The notes under the pieces are model-generated. The model was not told the DNA's origin. It made no database searches and was given only the letters and a program-made list of their open reading frames with translations. A stretch of DNA of 53,783 nucleotides. Source: Bacteroidota bacterium (GTDB lineage Bacteria > Bacteroidota > Bacteroidia > Flavobacteriales_D > Sanyastnellaceae). Shown here one piece after another: positions 36,161 to 44,846 of this stretch; positions within the stretch are counted from its first letter, which is position 1, and each line of letters begins with the position of its first letter. A program made the position numbers and the translations under genes. The stretch is taken from positions 59,762 through 113,544 of the forward strand of contig NVXE01000005.1 of the NCBI GenBank assembly GCA_002746975.1, given 5' to 3'.

Positions 36161-39100
36161 ATGAGAACTCTATTCTTTAAGTGCACCTCATTAAAGATCT
36201 TAATCGGCTTATCCACGATTTTCTTTTTAAGATCTTCTTTCCTATCCCAAAACATATCTGATACTAGTAATTACGTTAGAAAAGCTCCAGTAAGACAAGT
36301 TTTGGAAAGCTCACCTAACTACATGAAGGTTAACCCAATGATAGGTACGGGAGGTCATGGACACACATATCCTGGTGCAACATCACCTTTCGGCATGGTA
36401 CAGCTTAGTCCAGACACAAGACTAGATGGATGGGACGGATGTAGTGGTTATCACAATTCTGATTCAATTATTTATGGATTCAGCCATACTCACCTTCAAG
36501 GTACTGGAGTAAGTGACTATGGTGACATACTTCTAATGCCTTGCACTAAGTTTACAGCTGGTGCAACATCTTGGCAGGATAGGTATAAGAGTAGGTTTCA
36601 GAAAGATACAGAATATGCTCACGCAGGGTATTATTCTGTTTTTCTCGAAGACCAAAACATACAAGTTGAGTTAACTACCACACCTCGAACAGGAATACAC
36701 AAATACACCTTAACTGAACCCGATACACTTACATTAATAATAGATCTTGAGCACAGAGACAAACTAATTAATTACAGTATATACCCATTAGATGACAGCA
36801 CCATCGTAGGACATAGACTCTCAGAAAATTGGGCGAAAAATCAATATGTTTATTTCGCTATTCGATTCAACAAAGAGTTTAAGTGGAGTGACCAACTCTC
36901 TGAAATAAAGACCGTTGTTACGAATAAGATTAACGGGTCAATATCTCAAGAAATGGAATTCGTTCCTGTTTTTGCAGTCGATTTCGGGGTAATTACTGAT
37001 TTAACCGTTAGAGTAGGCTTGAGCTTTTGCGATACTGAAGGAGCAGTAAAAAACTTAACCGAAGAAGCACCACATAGTGATTTTTCTGATTATCGAAAAG
37101 CAAATGAAGAGGTCTGGGAAGAACAATTAAAACGTATTGAAGTAAGTGGTGGAGATGGCGGAATAGATCAACAAGAAATATTCTATACTGCATTGTACCA
37201 TACTTTCACAGTTCCAAATTTGGCCTCTGATGTTGACGGGAGATATAGAGGCACTGACTTGAAAATTCATAATCTAAGACCCGTTGATGGCTTTCATTAC
37301 ACTGTTTTCTCTCTCTGGGATACTTTCAGGTCACTACACCCCCTACTCGCATGGATAGAGCCTGGAAGGACCCGAGATTTTATTAGATCTATGCTGCGAA
37401 TGTATAAGGACGGTGGTCAATTACCGGTATGGGAACTTGCCAGCAATTACACAGGGTGCATGATAGGGTATCACAGTATACCAGTAATTGCAGATGCTAA
37501 AGCTTGGGGTATTATAGGTATAGACCAAAATCTTGCACTGGAGGCTATGGTTCAAGCTGCAGATTCCATGCATTTAGGATTAGAAAGCTATGTTAAATAT
37601 GGGTATATCCCCAGCGAAAAAGAAAGCGAAGGAGTCTCGAAAACTTTAGAGTACAGCTATGACGATGCTTGTATTGCTGCTTACGCAGAGAGTTTGGGTG
37701 AAATTGAATTGAGCGAAAGATTTCGCCAGAGATCTCTTTTTTGGAGGAATTTACTAAATCCTGAATCTCATTTTATTCAGCCCAAACGTGATGGCGCTTG
37801 GATTGCTGGCTTCGATCCTACTGAAGTGAATTTTAATTATACTGAAGCTAACGGGTGGCAGTACACTTTCTTTGCGCCTCACGATATATCGGGATTGATC
37901 AAGTTCGAAGGAGGAACGAAGGAGAGGTTTAGTGAAATGGTGGAACGACAATTTCTCGATTCTTCAATGACATCGGGTCGTACACAAGTCGATATTTCTG
38001 GATTAATGGGGCAATACGCTCATGGAAATGAACCCTCGCACCATGTTGCGTACTTGTTCAGTTATGCGGGGCAGCAATATAGAACTGTCGAAATAGTAAA
38101 TGATATTCTAAATAAATTATACACTTCAGAACCTGATGGGTTGTGTGGAAATGAAGATTGTGGGCAGATGTCAGCTTGGTATGTTTTGTCTTCAATAGGA
38201 TTATATCCCGTCGCACCGGGAAGTCAGGTAAGTGCTCAAAAAGCTCAACTCGTTGTAGGGTCTCCACAATTCGATAATGTTATAGTGACTCCTGCAATTA
38301 GCAATCGTAGTGGAGGTGTCAGACCGCTATATATAAGCAAAATTGGTGAAGGTGATTATGTGAAAACCGTTAATTCTAAGACGAGATCGTGGATGAGCTA
38401 TGAAGAAATACTCAAGGGAGGCCCGCTTGTGTTTGAGATGACTGACTCAATCAACACGGGGTTTGGAATACTTGATGGGGATAGTCCTTCGACTTCTGTT
38501 TCTGATTCGAATTTCGTTCCCGTACCTGCTTTTGTTGCTGGTAGAAGTTTTCAGGGTAAATATTCGAAAGTCAGATTGCATCATTTAATCCCCGATGCTT
38601 GTATTTACTACAAAATAGATGATGGGGTTTGGCATAAATACAAATCAGCAATAAAAATAAAGTCAGACGCAGAATTATTTGCGTACGCAGAAATAAATAA
38701 AGTACGTTCAAAAGAAGTACATCACTCATTAGTTAAAATCAAACACGACTGGGATGTAAATTACACATTCCCATACTCACATCAATACGCTGCTTCTGGT
38801 CTTAACACTTTAGTTGATGGGCTTAAGGGCGGTAATGAATATAGAACTGGCGACTGGCAAGGATTCTACGACTCTCCTTTCGAAGCTACTATAGATTTAG
38901 GAGCAATGAAATCCATTTCTGGAATGTCACTAGGATGTATTCAAGATATACGTCCATGGATTTGGTTACCTGAAAGTGTTGAGTTTTTCACATCAAATGA
39001 TGGAGTTAACTTCACTTTGTTCGATAAAGTAACTCACGACATAGACGAAAACAATTACTCAAAAATTGTACATCGCTTCATTACTGAAAATTCTATTCCT

Positions 39101-39229
39101 ATTACTCACGCTAGATATGTAAGAGTAAAAGCTAACTCAACTGGTCCTATTCCTAATTGGCATCTCGGGGCAGGAAACAATAGATGGACTTTTGTAGATG
39201 AATGGGAAATTACATTTGAATCAAAATGA
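36161..39229 (+). CDS. GH92 family alpha-mannosidase-type glycosidase
   Basis: 1022 residues from the ATG at 36161, four bases after the previous stop; an upstream GTG in frame would overlap that gene by 95 bp. Signal peptide about residues 1-30 (LIGLSTIFFLRSSFLSQ). The GH92 fold is clear: NPMIGTGGHGHTYPGATSPF, FSHTHLQGTGVSDYGDI, FSLWDTFRSLHPLL, GQLPVWELASNYTGCMIGYH, and GNEPSHHVAYLFSYAG with GLCGNEDCGQMSAWYVLSS. A chitobiase-like C-terminal Ig segment and a discoidin-like domain (about 865-1022) follow. GH92 enzymes remove alpha-linked mannose from glycans, acting in the periplasm or outside. No T9SS domain is seen, so the periplasm is more likely. It sits in an operon with an S41 protein and an aminotransferase. 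Confidence 0.9.
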   Translation: MRTLFFKCTSLKILIGLSTIFFLRSSFLSQNISDTSNYVRKAPVRQVLESSPNYMKVNPMIGTGGHGHTYPGATSPFGMVQLSPDTRLDGWDGCSGYHNSDSIIYGFSHTHLQGTGVSDYGDILLMPCTKFTAGATSWQDRYKSRFQKDTEYAHAGYYSVFLEDQNIQVELTTTPRTGIHKYTLTEPDTLTLIIDLEHRDKLINYSIYPLDDSTIVGHRLSENWAKNQYVYFAIRFNKEFKWSDQLSEIKTVVTNKINGSISQEMEFVPVFAVDFGVITDLTVRVGLSFCDTEGAVKNLTEEAPHSDFSDYRKANEEVWEEQLKRIEVSGGDGGIDQQEIFYTALYHTFTVPNLASDVDGRYRGTDLKIHNLRPVDGFHYTVFSLWDTFRSLHPLLAWIEPGRTRDFIRSMLRMYKDGGQLPVWELASNYTGCMIGYHSIPVIADAKAWGIIGIDQNLALEAMVQAADSMHLGLESYVKYGYIPSEKESEGVSKTLEYSYDDACIAAYAESLGEIELSERFRQRSLFWRNLLNPESHFIQPKRDGAWIAGFDPTEVNFNYTEANGWQYTFFAPHDISGLIKFEGGTKERFSEMVERQFLDSSMTSGRTQVDISGLMGQYAHGNEPSHHVAYLFSYAGQQYRTVEIVNDILNKLYTSEPDGLCGNEDCGQMSAWYVLSSIGLYPVAPGSQVSAQKAQLVVGSPQFDNVIVTPAISNRSGGVRPLYISKIGEGDYVKTVNSKTRSWMSYEEILKGGPLVFEMTDSINTGFGILDGDSPSTSVSDSNFVPVPAFVAGRSFQGKYSKVRLHHLIPDACIYYKIDDGVWHKYKSAIKIKSDAELFAYAEINKVRSKEVHHSLVKIKHDWDVNYTFPYSHQYAASGLNTLVDGLKGGNEYRTGDWQGFYDSPFEATIDLGAMKSISGMSLGCIQDIRPWIWLPESVEFFTSNDGVNFTLFDKVTHDIDENNYSKIVHRFITENSIPITHARYVRVKANSTGPIPNWHLGAGNNRWTFVDEWEITFESK

Positions 39230-39233
39230 ACAA

Positions 39234-40448
39234 ATGATGAAAATGACAAACACAGATACCACCCCATATAAATATGGACCTTTTTTAGATCTAGGACTTG
39301 CAGCAACAACTCCTTACCCTTTAAATATTAAAATAAATAGTGCTGAAGGGGTTTGGCTTAATTGTGAAAATAGAGGGCGTTTATTTGATGCTATTAGCGG
39401 TATAGGCGTTAGCAACTTCGGACATGGACACCCTTACATTAAAGCTGCATTACACGAGCAAATCGAAAAGAATTTGCATACTATGGTTTATGGTGAATTT
39501 CATCACGAATCAACAATAGAGGCTGCCTCGCTCCTATCTTCATTTCTTCCAGACAATCTTGATACAGTTTATTTTGTCAATTCTGGAACAGAGGCAATTG
39601 AAGGAGCTCTTAAACTTTCAAAACGAATTACAGGAAGGCATAGAATGATTGCTTGTATAGGAGGATATCATGGGAATACGGCTGGTTCTTTATCTGTTTC
39701 ATCAAATTCTGAAAGAAAAGCTCCCTTTTTACCTCTTTTACCTGAAGTTTCATTTATCACATTCAATGATATACAAAGCCTGTCTGAAATAGACGATAGT
39801 ATTTCATGTGTTATTATTGAAACTATTCAAGGAGATGCAGGTGTAATAGTGCCTAGTGAAGCCTGGATGATCAAACTCAGAGAAGTTTGCTCTAAAAACG
39901 GTGTGACTCTAATTTTTGATGAAATACAGTGTGGTATGGGGCGTTCAGGAAGGCCATTTGCTTTTACTGAATACAAAGTAACACCAGATATCTTGTGTGT
40001 AGGAAAAGCTCTTGGCGGAGGAATGCCAATAGGAGCATTTGTTTCATCCCGAGCTAATATGAAGCTCCTATCTAATAATCCCGTTCTAGGACACATTACA
40101 ACATTTGGTGGACACCCAGTAACATGTGCCGGTGCCGTAGCAGCGCTAAAACTATTAAAAGATATAGATTTCGTTGCTCTTGAACGTCGTTGTGACATGT
40201 GGGAACAGAAGCTATCAAGCCACTCTTCAGTAAAATGCGTAAGAAGAAATGGTGCCTTTTTCGCCATTGAACTAAAAGATGCAGAGACAACATCTAGGGT
40301 CATCTTGAAGGGGCTTGAAATTGGAGTGTTGATGTTTTGGTTTTTAAGTGTCCCATCAGCTTTTCGACTTTCTCCTCCTTTATCTATGTCAGACGAAGAA
40401 GCTGAGATAGGAATTGCAATGATTTTAGAAGCTCTTAATGTAGCTTGA
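39234..40448 (+). CDS. Class III PLP-dependent aminotransferase (acetylornithine/GABA type)
   Basis: 404 residues from the ATG at 39234, four bases after the GH92 stop; an upstream ATG at 39198 would overlap. Class III motifs: FDAISGIGVSNFGHGHP, VNSGTEAIEGALKLSK, GGYHGNTAGSL, LIFDEIQCGMGRSG and CVGKALGGGMP, where the Lys binds PLP. Members act on acetylornithine, ornithine, GABA, lysine or related amines; I cannot decide the substrate. It is last in the paaZ operon. The stop precedes the convergent esterase gene by 15 bp. Confidence 0.87.
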   Translation: MMKMTNTDTTPYKYGPFLDLGLAATTPYPLNIKINSAEGVWLNCENRGRLFDAISGIGVSNFGHGHPYIKAALHEQIEKNLHTMVYGEFHHESTIEAASLLSSFLPDNLDTVYFVNSGTEAIEGALKLSKRITGRHRMIACIGGYHGNTAGSLSVSSNSERKAPFLPLLPEVSFITFNDIQSLSEIDDSISCVIIETIQGDAGVIVPSEAWMIKLREVCSKNGVTLIFDEIQCGMGRSGRPFAFTEYKVTPDILCVGKALGGGMPIGAFVSSRANMKLLSNNPVLGHITTFGGHPVTCAGAVAALKLLKDIDFVALERRCDMWEQKLSSHSSVKCVRRNGAFFAIELKDAETTSRVILKGLEIGVLMFWFLSVPSAFRLSPPLSMSDEEAEIGIAMILEALNVA

Positions 40449-40463
40449 TATTCTTGCCATAAT

Positions 40464-41393
40464 CTAATTCATAAGAAAATTTGCTACCTCTTGCAAAGAC
40501 CGTTTTGCTTCTGGCAAAATATCAGGAAGAAGGTGCCAACCGTGAAGAGCTTTTGTCTCCCAATGAACTGTCGTTACAACATCATCGCTATTCATCGCCT
40601 TGAGTGTTGACTCAGCATCTGAATATAAAAACTCAACATAAGACCCTTGGATATGAGTAGGTGGAAAACCTTTAAAAGAACCGAATACGGGAGAAACTAG
40701 TGGATCTTTGTCATCCATTTCGCCTATATACTCCCTACTAAACGCTACCGTATCTAAATTGTCGAAAGGACTGAAATCACTAGAGTTCTTTATGTTACTC
40801 TGAGATTTTTTAGAAAGGTCCATCCAAGGAGAAAGTAGAACAAGTTTATCTGGGACTTCTCTGTTTTCCTGTAACAGTTTAGAGACAAGGCATGATGCTA
40901 GATTACCACCAGCTGAGTCACCTATTAAAAATATCAATCCTGATTCAGACTTTCTGATTGAGGAATAAACTTTAAAAAGGTCTTCAATAGCAGCAGGATA
41001 AGGGTGTTCAGGAGCTAAACGATACTCAGGAATAATTACTTCACATTTTAAAGCTTTCGCTAAAAATATTGCAGCTGCCTTGTATACTCTTGCAGAGCCA
41101 AACGAAAATGCACCTCCATGAGCCCATATTACACGCTTGCCATGGTCCTTTATTCCATGAAAATCCACTACTCCACACCTTATACCTTCTATTTCTCTAT
41201 ACTCAAGATTACCTCCAAATCTGCCCGGATTTAATCTAGACATTCCCTCAATAGCAATTCTTATTTGTTGAGGTGTTGCTCCAACAAGTTCTCTACGAAG
41301 GCGAATAGCAACTGCATTACCCGATATAACGACATCATCAAATCGACGTCCTATGAAGTTTAAAATCGAAGAATTAGAACTTTTACCAAACAT
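40464..41393 (-). CDS. Hormone-sensitive-lipase-type esterase (alpha/beta hydrolase)
   Basis: 309 residues, cytoplasmic, no signal peptide. HSL-family features: oxyanion motif AHGGAFSFGS, IIPEYRLAPEHPYPAAIED, nucleophile GDSAGGNLA, and catalytic His in HGWHLLPD. The Asp is probably in the YSDAEST region. It hydrolyses short-chain esters; the physiological substrate is unknown. Divergent from yqgE with 72 bp between the starts. Confidence 0.88.
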   Translation of the reverse strand: MFGKSSNSSILNFIGRRFDDVVISGNAVAIRLRRELVGATPQQIRIAIEGMSRLNPGRFGGNLEYREIEGIRCGVVDFHGIKDHGKRVIWAHGGAFSFGSARVYKAAAIFLAKALKCEVIIPEYRLAPEHPYPAAIEDLFKVYSSIRKSESGLIFLIGDSAGGNLASCLVSKLLQENREVPDKLVLLSPWMDLSKKSQSNIKNSSDFSPFDNLDTVAFSREYIGEMDDKDPLVSPVFGSFKGFPPTHIQGSYVEFLYSDAESTLKAMNSDDVVTTVHWETKALHGWHLLPDILPEAKRSLQEVANFLMN

Positions 41394-41465
41394 TCTATGA
41401 AAATTAGGAGGTATAGGGCTTTCAAGTTCGGGATAAATGATGGAACTTTACAACAATACTAAGAA

Positions 41466-42035
41466 ATGATACGCTTTACACCGACAGAAAATGCTGTTCC
41501 TAAAGTAGGTGACGTTCTATTGAGCGAACCTTTCCTTGACGACCCTTACTTCGGTCGTAAGGCAGTATTGTTGTGCGAACACAATGAAGATGGCGCTTTC
41601 GGTTTGGTACTAAACAACTTTGTAGATGTTAAAATAGCGGACATAATCAAAGAATTGAAGGAGGATAAATCTAGGGTGAGTATTGGTGGCCCTGTAAATA
41701 ACTCTAATCTTTACTACCTCCATACATGTGAAACCATTGAGGGTTGTCAGAAAGTTGCAGACGGAATTTATTTAGGCGGCAATTTTGAGGACTTAACAGC
41801 GCAAATTAAATCAGGGTTTAATTCTTATAGATTCTTCATTGGCTACTCCGGATGGTCTAACTCACAACTTGCCGATGAAATTCGAAGTAGATCATGGTTT
41901 GTGACTAGGGCATCAAAAGAAGAGATAATGTCAACAAAAGGAGAAAATGAAGACTTTTGGAAACAGTTAATACGAGGTATGGGACCTGGATATACTCATA
42001 TCGCAGAATCGCCTAGTGACCCTACATTGAACTAA
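41466..42035 (+). CDS. YqgE/AlgH family protein
   Basis: 189 residues, the usual size. Conserved start: PKVGDVLLSEPFLDDPYFGR, then VLLCEHNEDGAFGLVLN and GGPVNNSNLYYLHT, with GYSGWSNSQLADEI later. The family is widespread and named for an alginate-related locus in Pseudomonas, but its role is not settled; it is cytoplasmic. The stop is one base from the stop of the convergent DUF2797 gene. Confidence 0.92.
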   Translation: MIRFTPTENAVPKVGDVLLSEPFLDDPYFGRKAVLLCEHNEDGAFGLVLNNFVDVKIADIIKELKEDKSRVSIGGPVNNSNLYYLHTCETIEGCQKVADGIYLGGNFEDLTAQIKSGFNSYRFFIGYSGWSNSQLADEIRSRSWFVTRASKEEIMSTKGENEDFWKQLIRGMGPGYTHIAESPSDPTLN

Positions 42036-42036
42036 T

Positions 42037-42876
42037 TCACCCTACTTCAAAAATCACTTTCGAGCCTTCATGAGCTCTGATATTTAATACTCTACCGTCT
42101 TCAAAAATTAAGTATTGACCTTTTATTCCCGCAATAACTCCTTCTCCACTAGGCGTTTTATGAAGATTAATGCTCTTGATTTTACTAGGATAAAAAGATA
42201 CTGGATAATAAATGCTGTATACTTTGTCGTCATCTGAGAAAAACGGCTCATAATTTGGGCCTAAGTGATCAAAACACTCATCTTTAAGCTCTATAAGTTC
42301 TTCAGGATTACGTTCAACATCTTTTAGCATTCCTAACCAATACGTTTTGTCATTAATATATTCCTTCATAGCAACTTCAATCTCTCCTGCAAGTTGTCTA
42401 TAAGGTGTAACACAAAGCCTTATAGCTTCAACAGCTCCTTGATCATTCCATCTTAACTGTTCACGACCTAAGCCAGTTACTCCAACTTTCAATTTATCGG
42501 TTCTGCTCAAGTAAACTACGTGAGGAACATTGTGATAACGCTCTTCAAAATCGCGATCCCTTAAAACTTCGCCCGTATGAATAGTACTTAACTCTGGATT
42601 AATAATTGAAGGGCACGATAATGGTGAGTCGAAGAATGCTTTTTTGCACATACCCATTCGATATGCCCTTTCCATTTCAACACCTGTCACCACACAATTC
42701 ACAACTCCCTCAAATGTCCATTTAAAGCTTTTACCTACCCAGTTATTAATCGGTTCTCTGTCATTTTTATCAAGTACATTACAAGTTTCAAGAAAGTAAC
42801 TTATAGCACCTTTTACCTCGTCAGAAGGCTCAGTGCTCATTTTTCTAAGATTGCCTTTAACTATTATTTTGGACAT
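42037..42876 (-). CDS. DUF2797 domain protein
   Basis: 279 residues. Family features include WTFEGVVNCVVTGVEMERAY, CKKAFFDSPLSCPS, HVVYLSRTDKLKVGVTGLGR and a C-terminal KGQYLIFEDGRVLNIR. The central part resembles a GIY-YIG-like fold, but I cannot show nuclease activity. Several Cys and His residues in the N-terminal half could bind a metal. Family function is not established. It converges on yqgE with one base between the two stops. Confidence 0.82.
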   Translation of the reverse strand: MSKIIVKGNLRKMSTEPSDEVKGAISYFLETCNVLDKNDREPINNWVGKSFKWTFEGVVNCVVTGVEMERAYRMGMCKKAFFDSPLSCPSIINPELSTIHTGEVLRDRDFEERYHNVPHVVYLSRTDKLKVGVTGLGREQLRWNDQGAVEAIRLCVTPYRQLAGEIEVAMKEYINDKTYWLGMLKDVERNPEELIELKDECFDHLGPNYEPFFSDDDKVYSIYYPVSFYPSKIKSINLHKTPSGEGVIAGIKGQYLIFEDGRVLNIRAHEGSKVIFEVG

Positions 42877-42969
42877 TTTCGAAAGGTACTACTAACTTTT
42901 TCCGTAACTTAAAGTCAAATTGATTAATTTGTGCGCTGAAATACGTATCTTACATTCTAAATCTATTCA

Positions 42970-43872
42970 ATGAAACAATTTTTACTTCCATGTGCTCTTC
43001 TTGTTTTCAGTTCAGCCTTTGGCCAAACTCCTTTACTTGAGGAAAACTTCGATTCTTATACTGTAGGCGATTACATCGGAGAGGTAAGTTCGGTTTGGAC
43101 TACTTGGAGTGGTGTTACTGGTACTGATGAGGATGCTCAAGTTAGCGATGAGCAAGCTAGTTCAGGCACTCAATCATTAAAGATTTTCGGATCTACTGCA
43201 GGAGGTCCTATGGACGTTTATCTCCCTATAGGTCTTGAAACAGCTTACGAAGTAAGTTATAACATATACGTTCCTTCTGGAAACTCTGCTTATATGAATG
43301 TTCAAGAACAACTAACGCCTGGAATGTTATGGGCATTTGATATTGTTTTTGCTTCAAGCGGACAAGTAAGCTTTGGAATTGACCAAGTAGTTCTTGCTTA
43401 CGGAACTTATACTCAGGACTCTTGGACTACACTCTCGATGAGAATGGATCCTGTAAATGATAGAGCTGAAATTTATGTAGGTGGTGAATATCTTGCAAAT
43501 GTTGCTTTTGATGGAATAATTGGAGGAATTGACTTCTTCGGTTTCGGAGATGGAATGACTCCAGGTCTTTACTACATAGACGACTTAGTAATTGTTGAAA
43601 CAGACGACGTTGTCAACGGGGTTTCTGAAGCATCAGCTCTAGACCTTAGGTTCGGCCCTAACCCTGCTAGTAATTTCATACAAATCACAAGCAATACTAA
43701 TAACGGAATCATTCGCATAATGGCTTTAAACGGTCAAGTTGTTAAAGAAATTTCTGCTACTAACCTAAACTCTGGTAAGCATATAGATCTTGATCTTGAC
43801 AATGGAATTTATCTTATCGAACTTACTTCTAACAACTCTCGCACAATGCGTAAACTTGTTGTCAGTAAATAA
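42970..43872 (+). CDS. Secreted lectin/jelly-roll-like protein with T9SS type A sorting domain
   Basis: 300 residues. Signal peptide MKQFLLPCALLVFSSAFG. Residues about 22-215 look like a concanavalin-type jelly-roll (EENFDSYTVGDYIGEVSSVW, SGTQSLKIFG, RAEIYVGGEYLANV, FYYIDDLVIVE-like end), as in many carbohydrate-binding secreted proteins. The last 75 residues are a T9SS type A sorting domain (LRFGPNPASNFIQI ... LDNGIYLIELTSN). Probably exported to the surface by T9SS. It has its own terminator at 43895. Ligand unknown. Confidence 0.83.
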   Translation: MKQFLLPCALLVFSSAFGQTPLLEENFDSYTVGDYIGEVSSVWTTWSGVTGTDEDAQVSDEQASSGTQSLKIFGSTAGGPMDVYLPIGLETAYEVSYNIYVPSGNSAYMNVQEQLTPGMLWAFDIVFASSGQVSFGIDQVVLAYGTYTQDSWTTLSMRMDPVNDRAEIYVGGEYLANVAFDGIIGGIDFFGFGDGMTPGLYYIDDLVIVETDDVVNGVSEASALDLRFGPNPASNFIQITSNTNNGIIRIMALNGQVVKEISATNLNSGKHIDLDLDNGIYLIELTSNNSRTMRKLVVSK

Positions 43873-43894
43873 CTAGATTTTCTTATAAAAATTA

Positions 43895-43918
43895 AGAGCT
43901 ACTCAATTGAGTGGCTCT
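43895..43918. terminator. Bidirectional terminator overlapping the end of the neighbouring coding region
   Basis: A near-perfect palindromic stem AGAGCTACTC with GAGTGGCTCT around an AATT centre (one G-U pair) and a T run on the plus strand. On the minus strand it ends AATTTTTATAAG. The stop codon and last five codons of the minus-strand hydrolase (..KEPLN) lie inside this hairpin, so one element ends two convergent genes and codes protein. Confidence 0.85.
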
Positions 43919-44757
43919 TTTTTTGCATCTAATTTGGACAGAAAGCTCAATATTTCCTCCGTTGCCATTTCAGCATGAGGAGGTAATTTAGGTTGAGTCC
44001 ATGGATGTGAAGTCCCGAAGGTATGACCCGCGTTAGGGATAGATATGAACTTTCCGTTAGAAGCCCATGTCGCAAGTTTGCGTCCTTCGACATAGGGAAC
44101 TGCTTGATCGTTATCTCCGTGAATAGCTAGTACTGGTATTTTTAATGAACGAATGGCTTTTTCGATATTCAGCATTTCCGAATTTGCTATGAAGTCTTCG
44201 TAGAATGCAAAAGGGTGAACCAAAACTTGCATTGTCCTTCCGTTCAACACCTCTAATCGGTCTGATTTACGCCACTTAGCTAAAGCCTCACCCACAGGGA
44301 ATCTTGAACCGAAATCAGAAACTGAGGCTAGTAATACACAGGCATCTACACTAATCGTTGAGGCGGCAATGGACGCTATCCCTCCTCCTCTACTATGTCC
44401 GATTACTATAAGACTCTCCCCTACTAATAATAAACCTCTGGCATACTTAAGCATATCCCTTAAATCTTCAAGTTCCTTGGAATATGTGTTGTTACTCCAA
44501 GCGAATTCGTCAGAACAATCCTCTATATTTGGCATAACGTGTCCATTGTGAGAAAAATTAAATCTCAAAAACATCCAACCATTTTTTGCAAACTCATCAG
44601 CCATCAAACCCCAAGCTCCCCAGTCCTTAAACCCCTTATATCCATGTGCAAAAACTACAATGCCTTTGCGTTTCACTCCATCAGGAACTTTGTGAATATC
44701 ACCATTCAATGGACCATTAGTGCCAAGATGTGTGAAACTGTTGCGAATAATGTTCAT
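43903..44757 (-). CDS. Alpha/beta hydrolase (dienelactone-hydrolase/esterase type)
   Basis: 284 residues from the ATG at 44757. The open frame continues up to 44835, but that extension would leave only 11 bp to the divergent gene and no room for promoters. Fold motifs: VVFAHGYKGFKDWGAWG, nucleophile GHSRGGGIAS, AIHGDNDQAVP with the acid, and the catalytic His in NAGHTFGTSHPW. It is cytoplasmic. Its substrate is unknown. Its last codons form part of a terminator hairpin. Confidence 0.85.
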   Translation of the reverse strand: MNIIRNSFTHLGTNGPLNGDIHKVPDGVKRKGIVVFAHGYKGFKDWGAWGLMADEFAKNGWMFLRFNFSHNGHVMPNIEDCSDEFAWSNNTYSKELEDLRDMLKYARGLLLVGESLIVIGHSRGGGIASIAASTISVDACVLLASVSDFGSRFPVGEALAKWRKSDRLEVLNGRTMQVLVHPFAFYEDFIANSEMLNIEKAIRSLKIPVLAIHGDNDQAVPYVEGRKLATWASNGKFISIPNAGHTFGTSHPWTQPKLPPHAEMATEEILSFLSKLDAKKEPLN

Positions 44758-44846
44758 GTCAGATTTGTTTGAACAAAGGTGGGCATTAAATTGCGTACTC
44801 TTATACAAGTTATACCAGTAGTCTATTAAATACACAATCGATACAG

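Noticed and set aside
44758-44835. A 26-codon N-terminal extension of the alpha/beta hydrolase.
   Set aside because: It would leave 11 bp to the divergent start and is not consistent with the fold's usual N-terminus.
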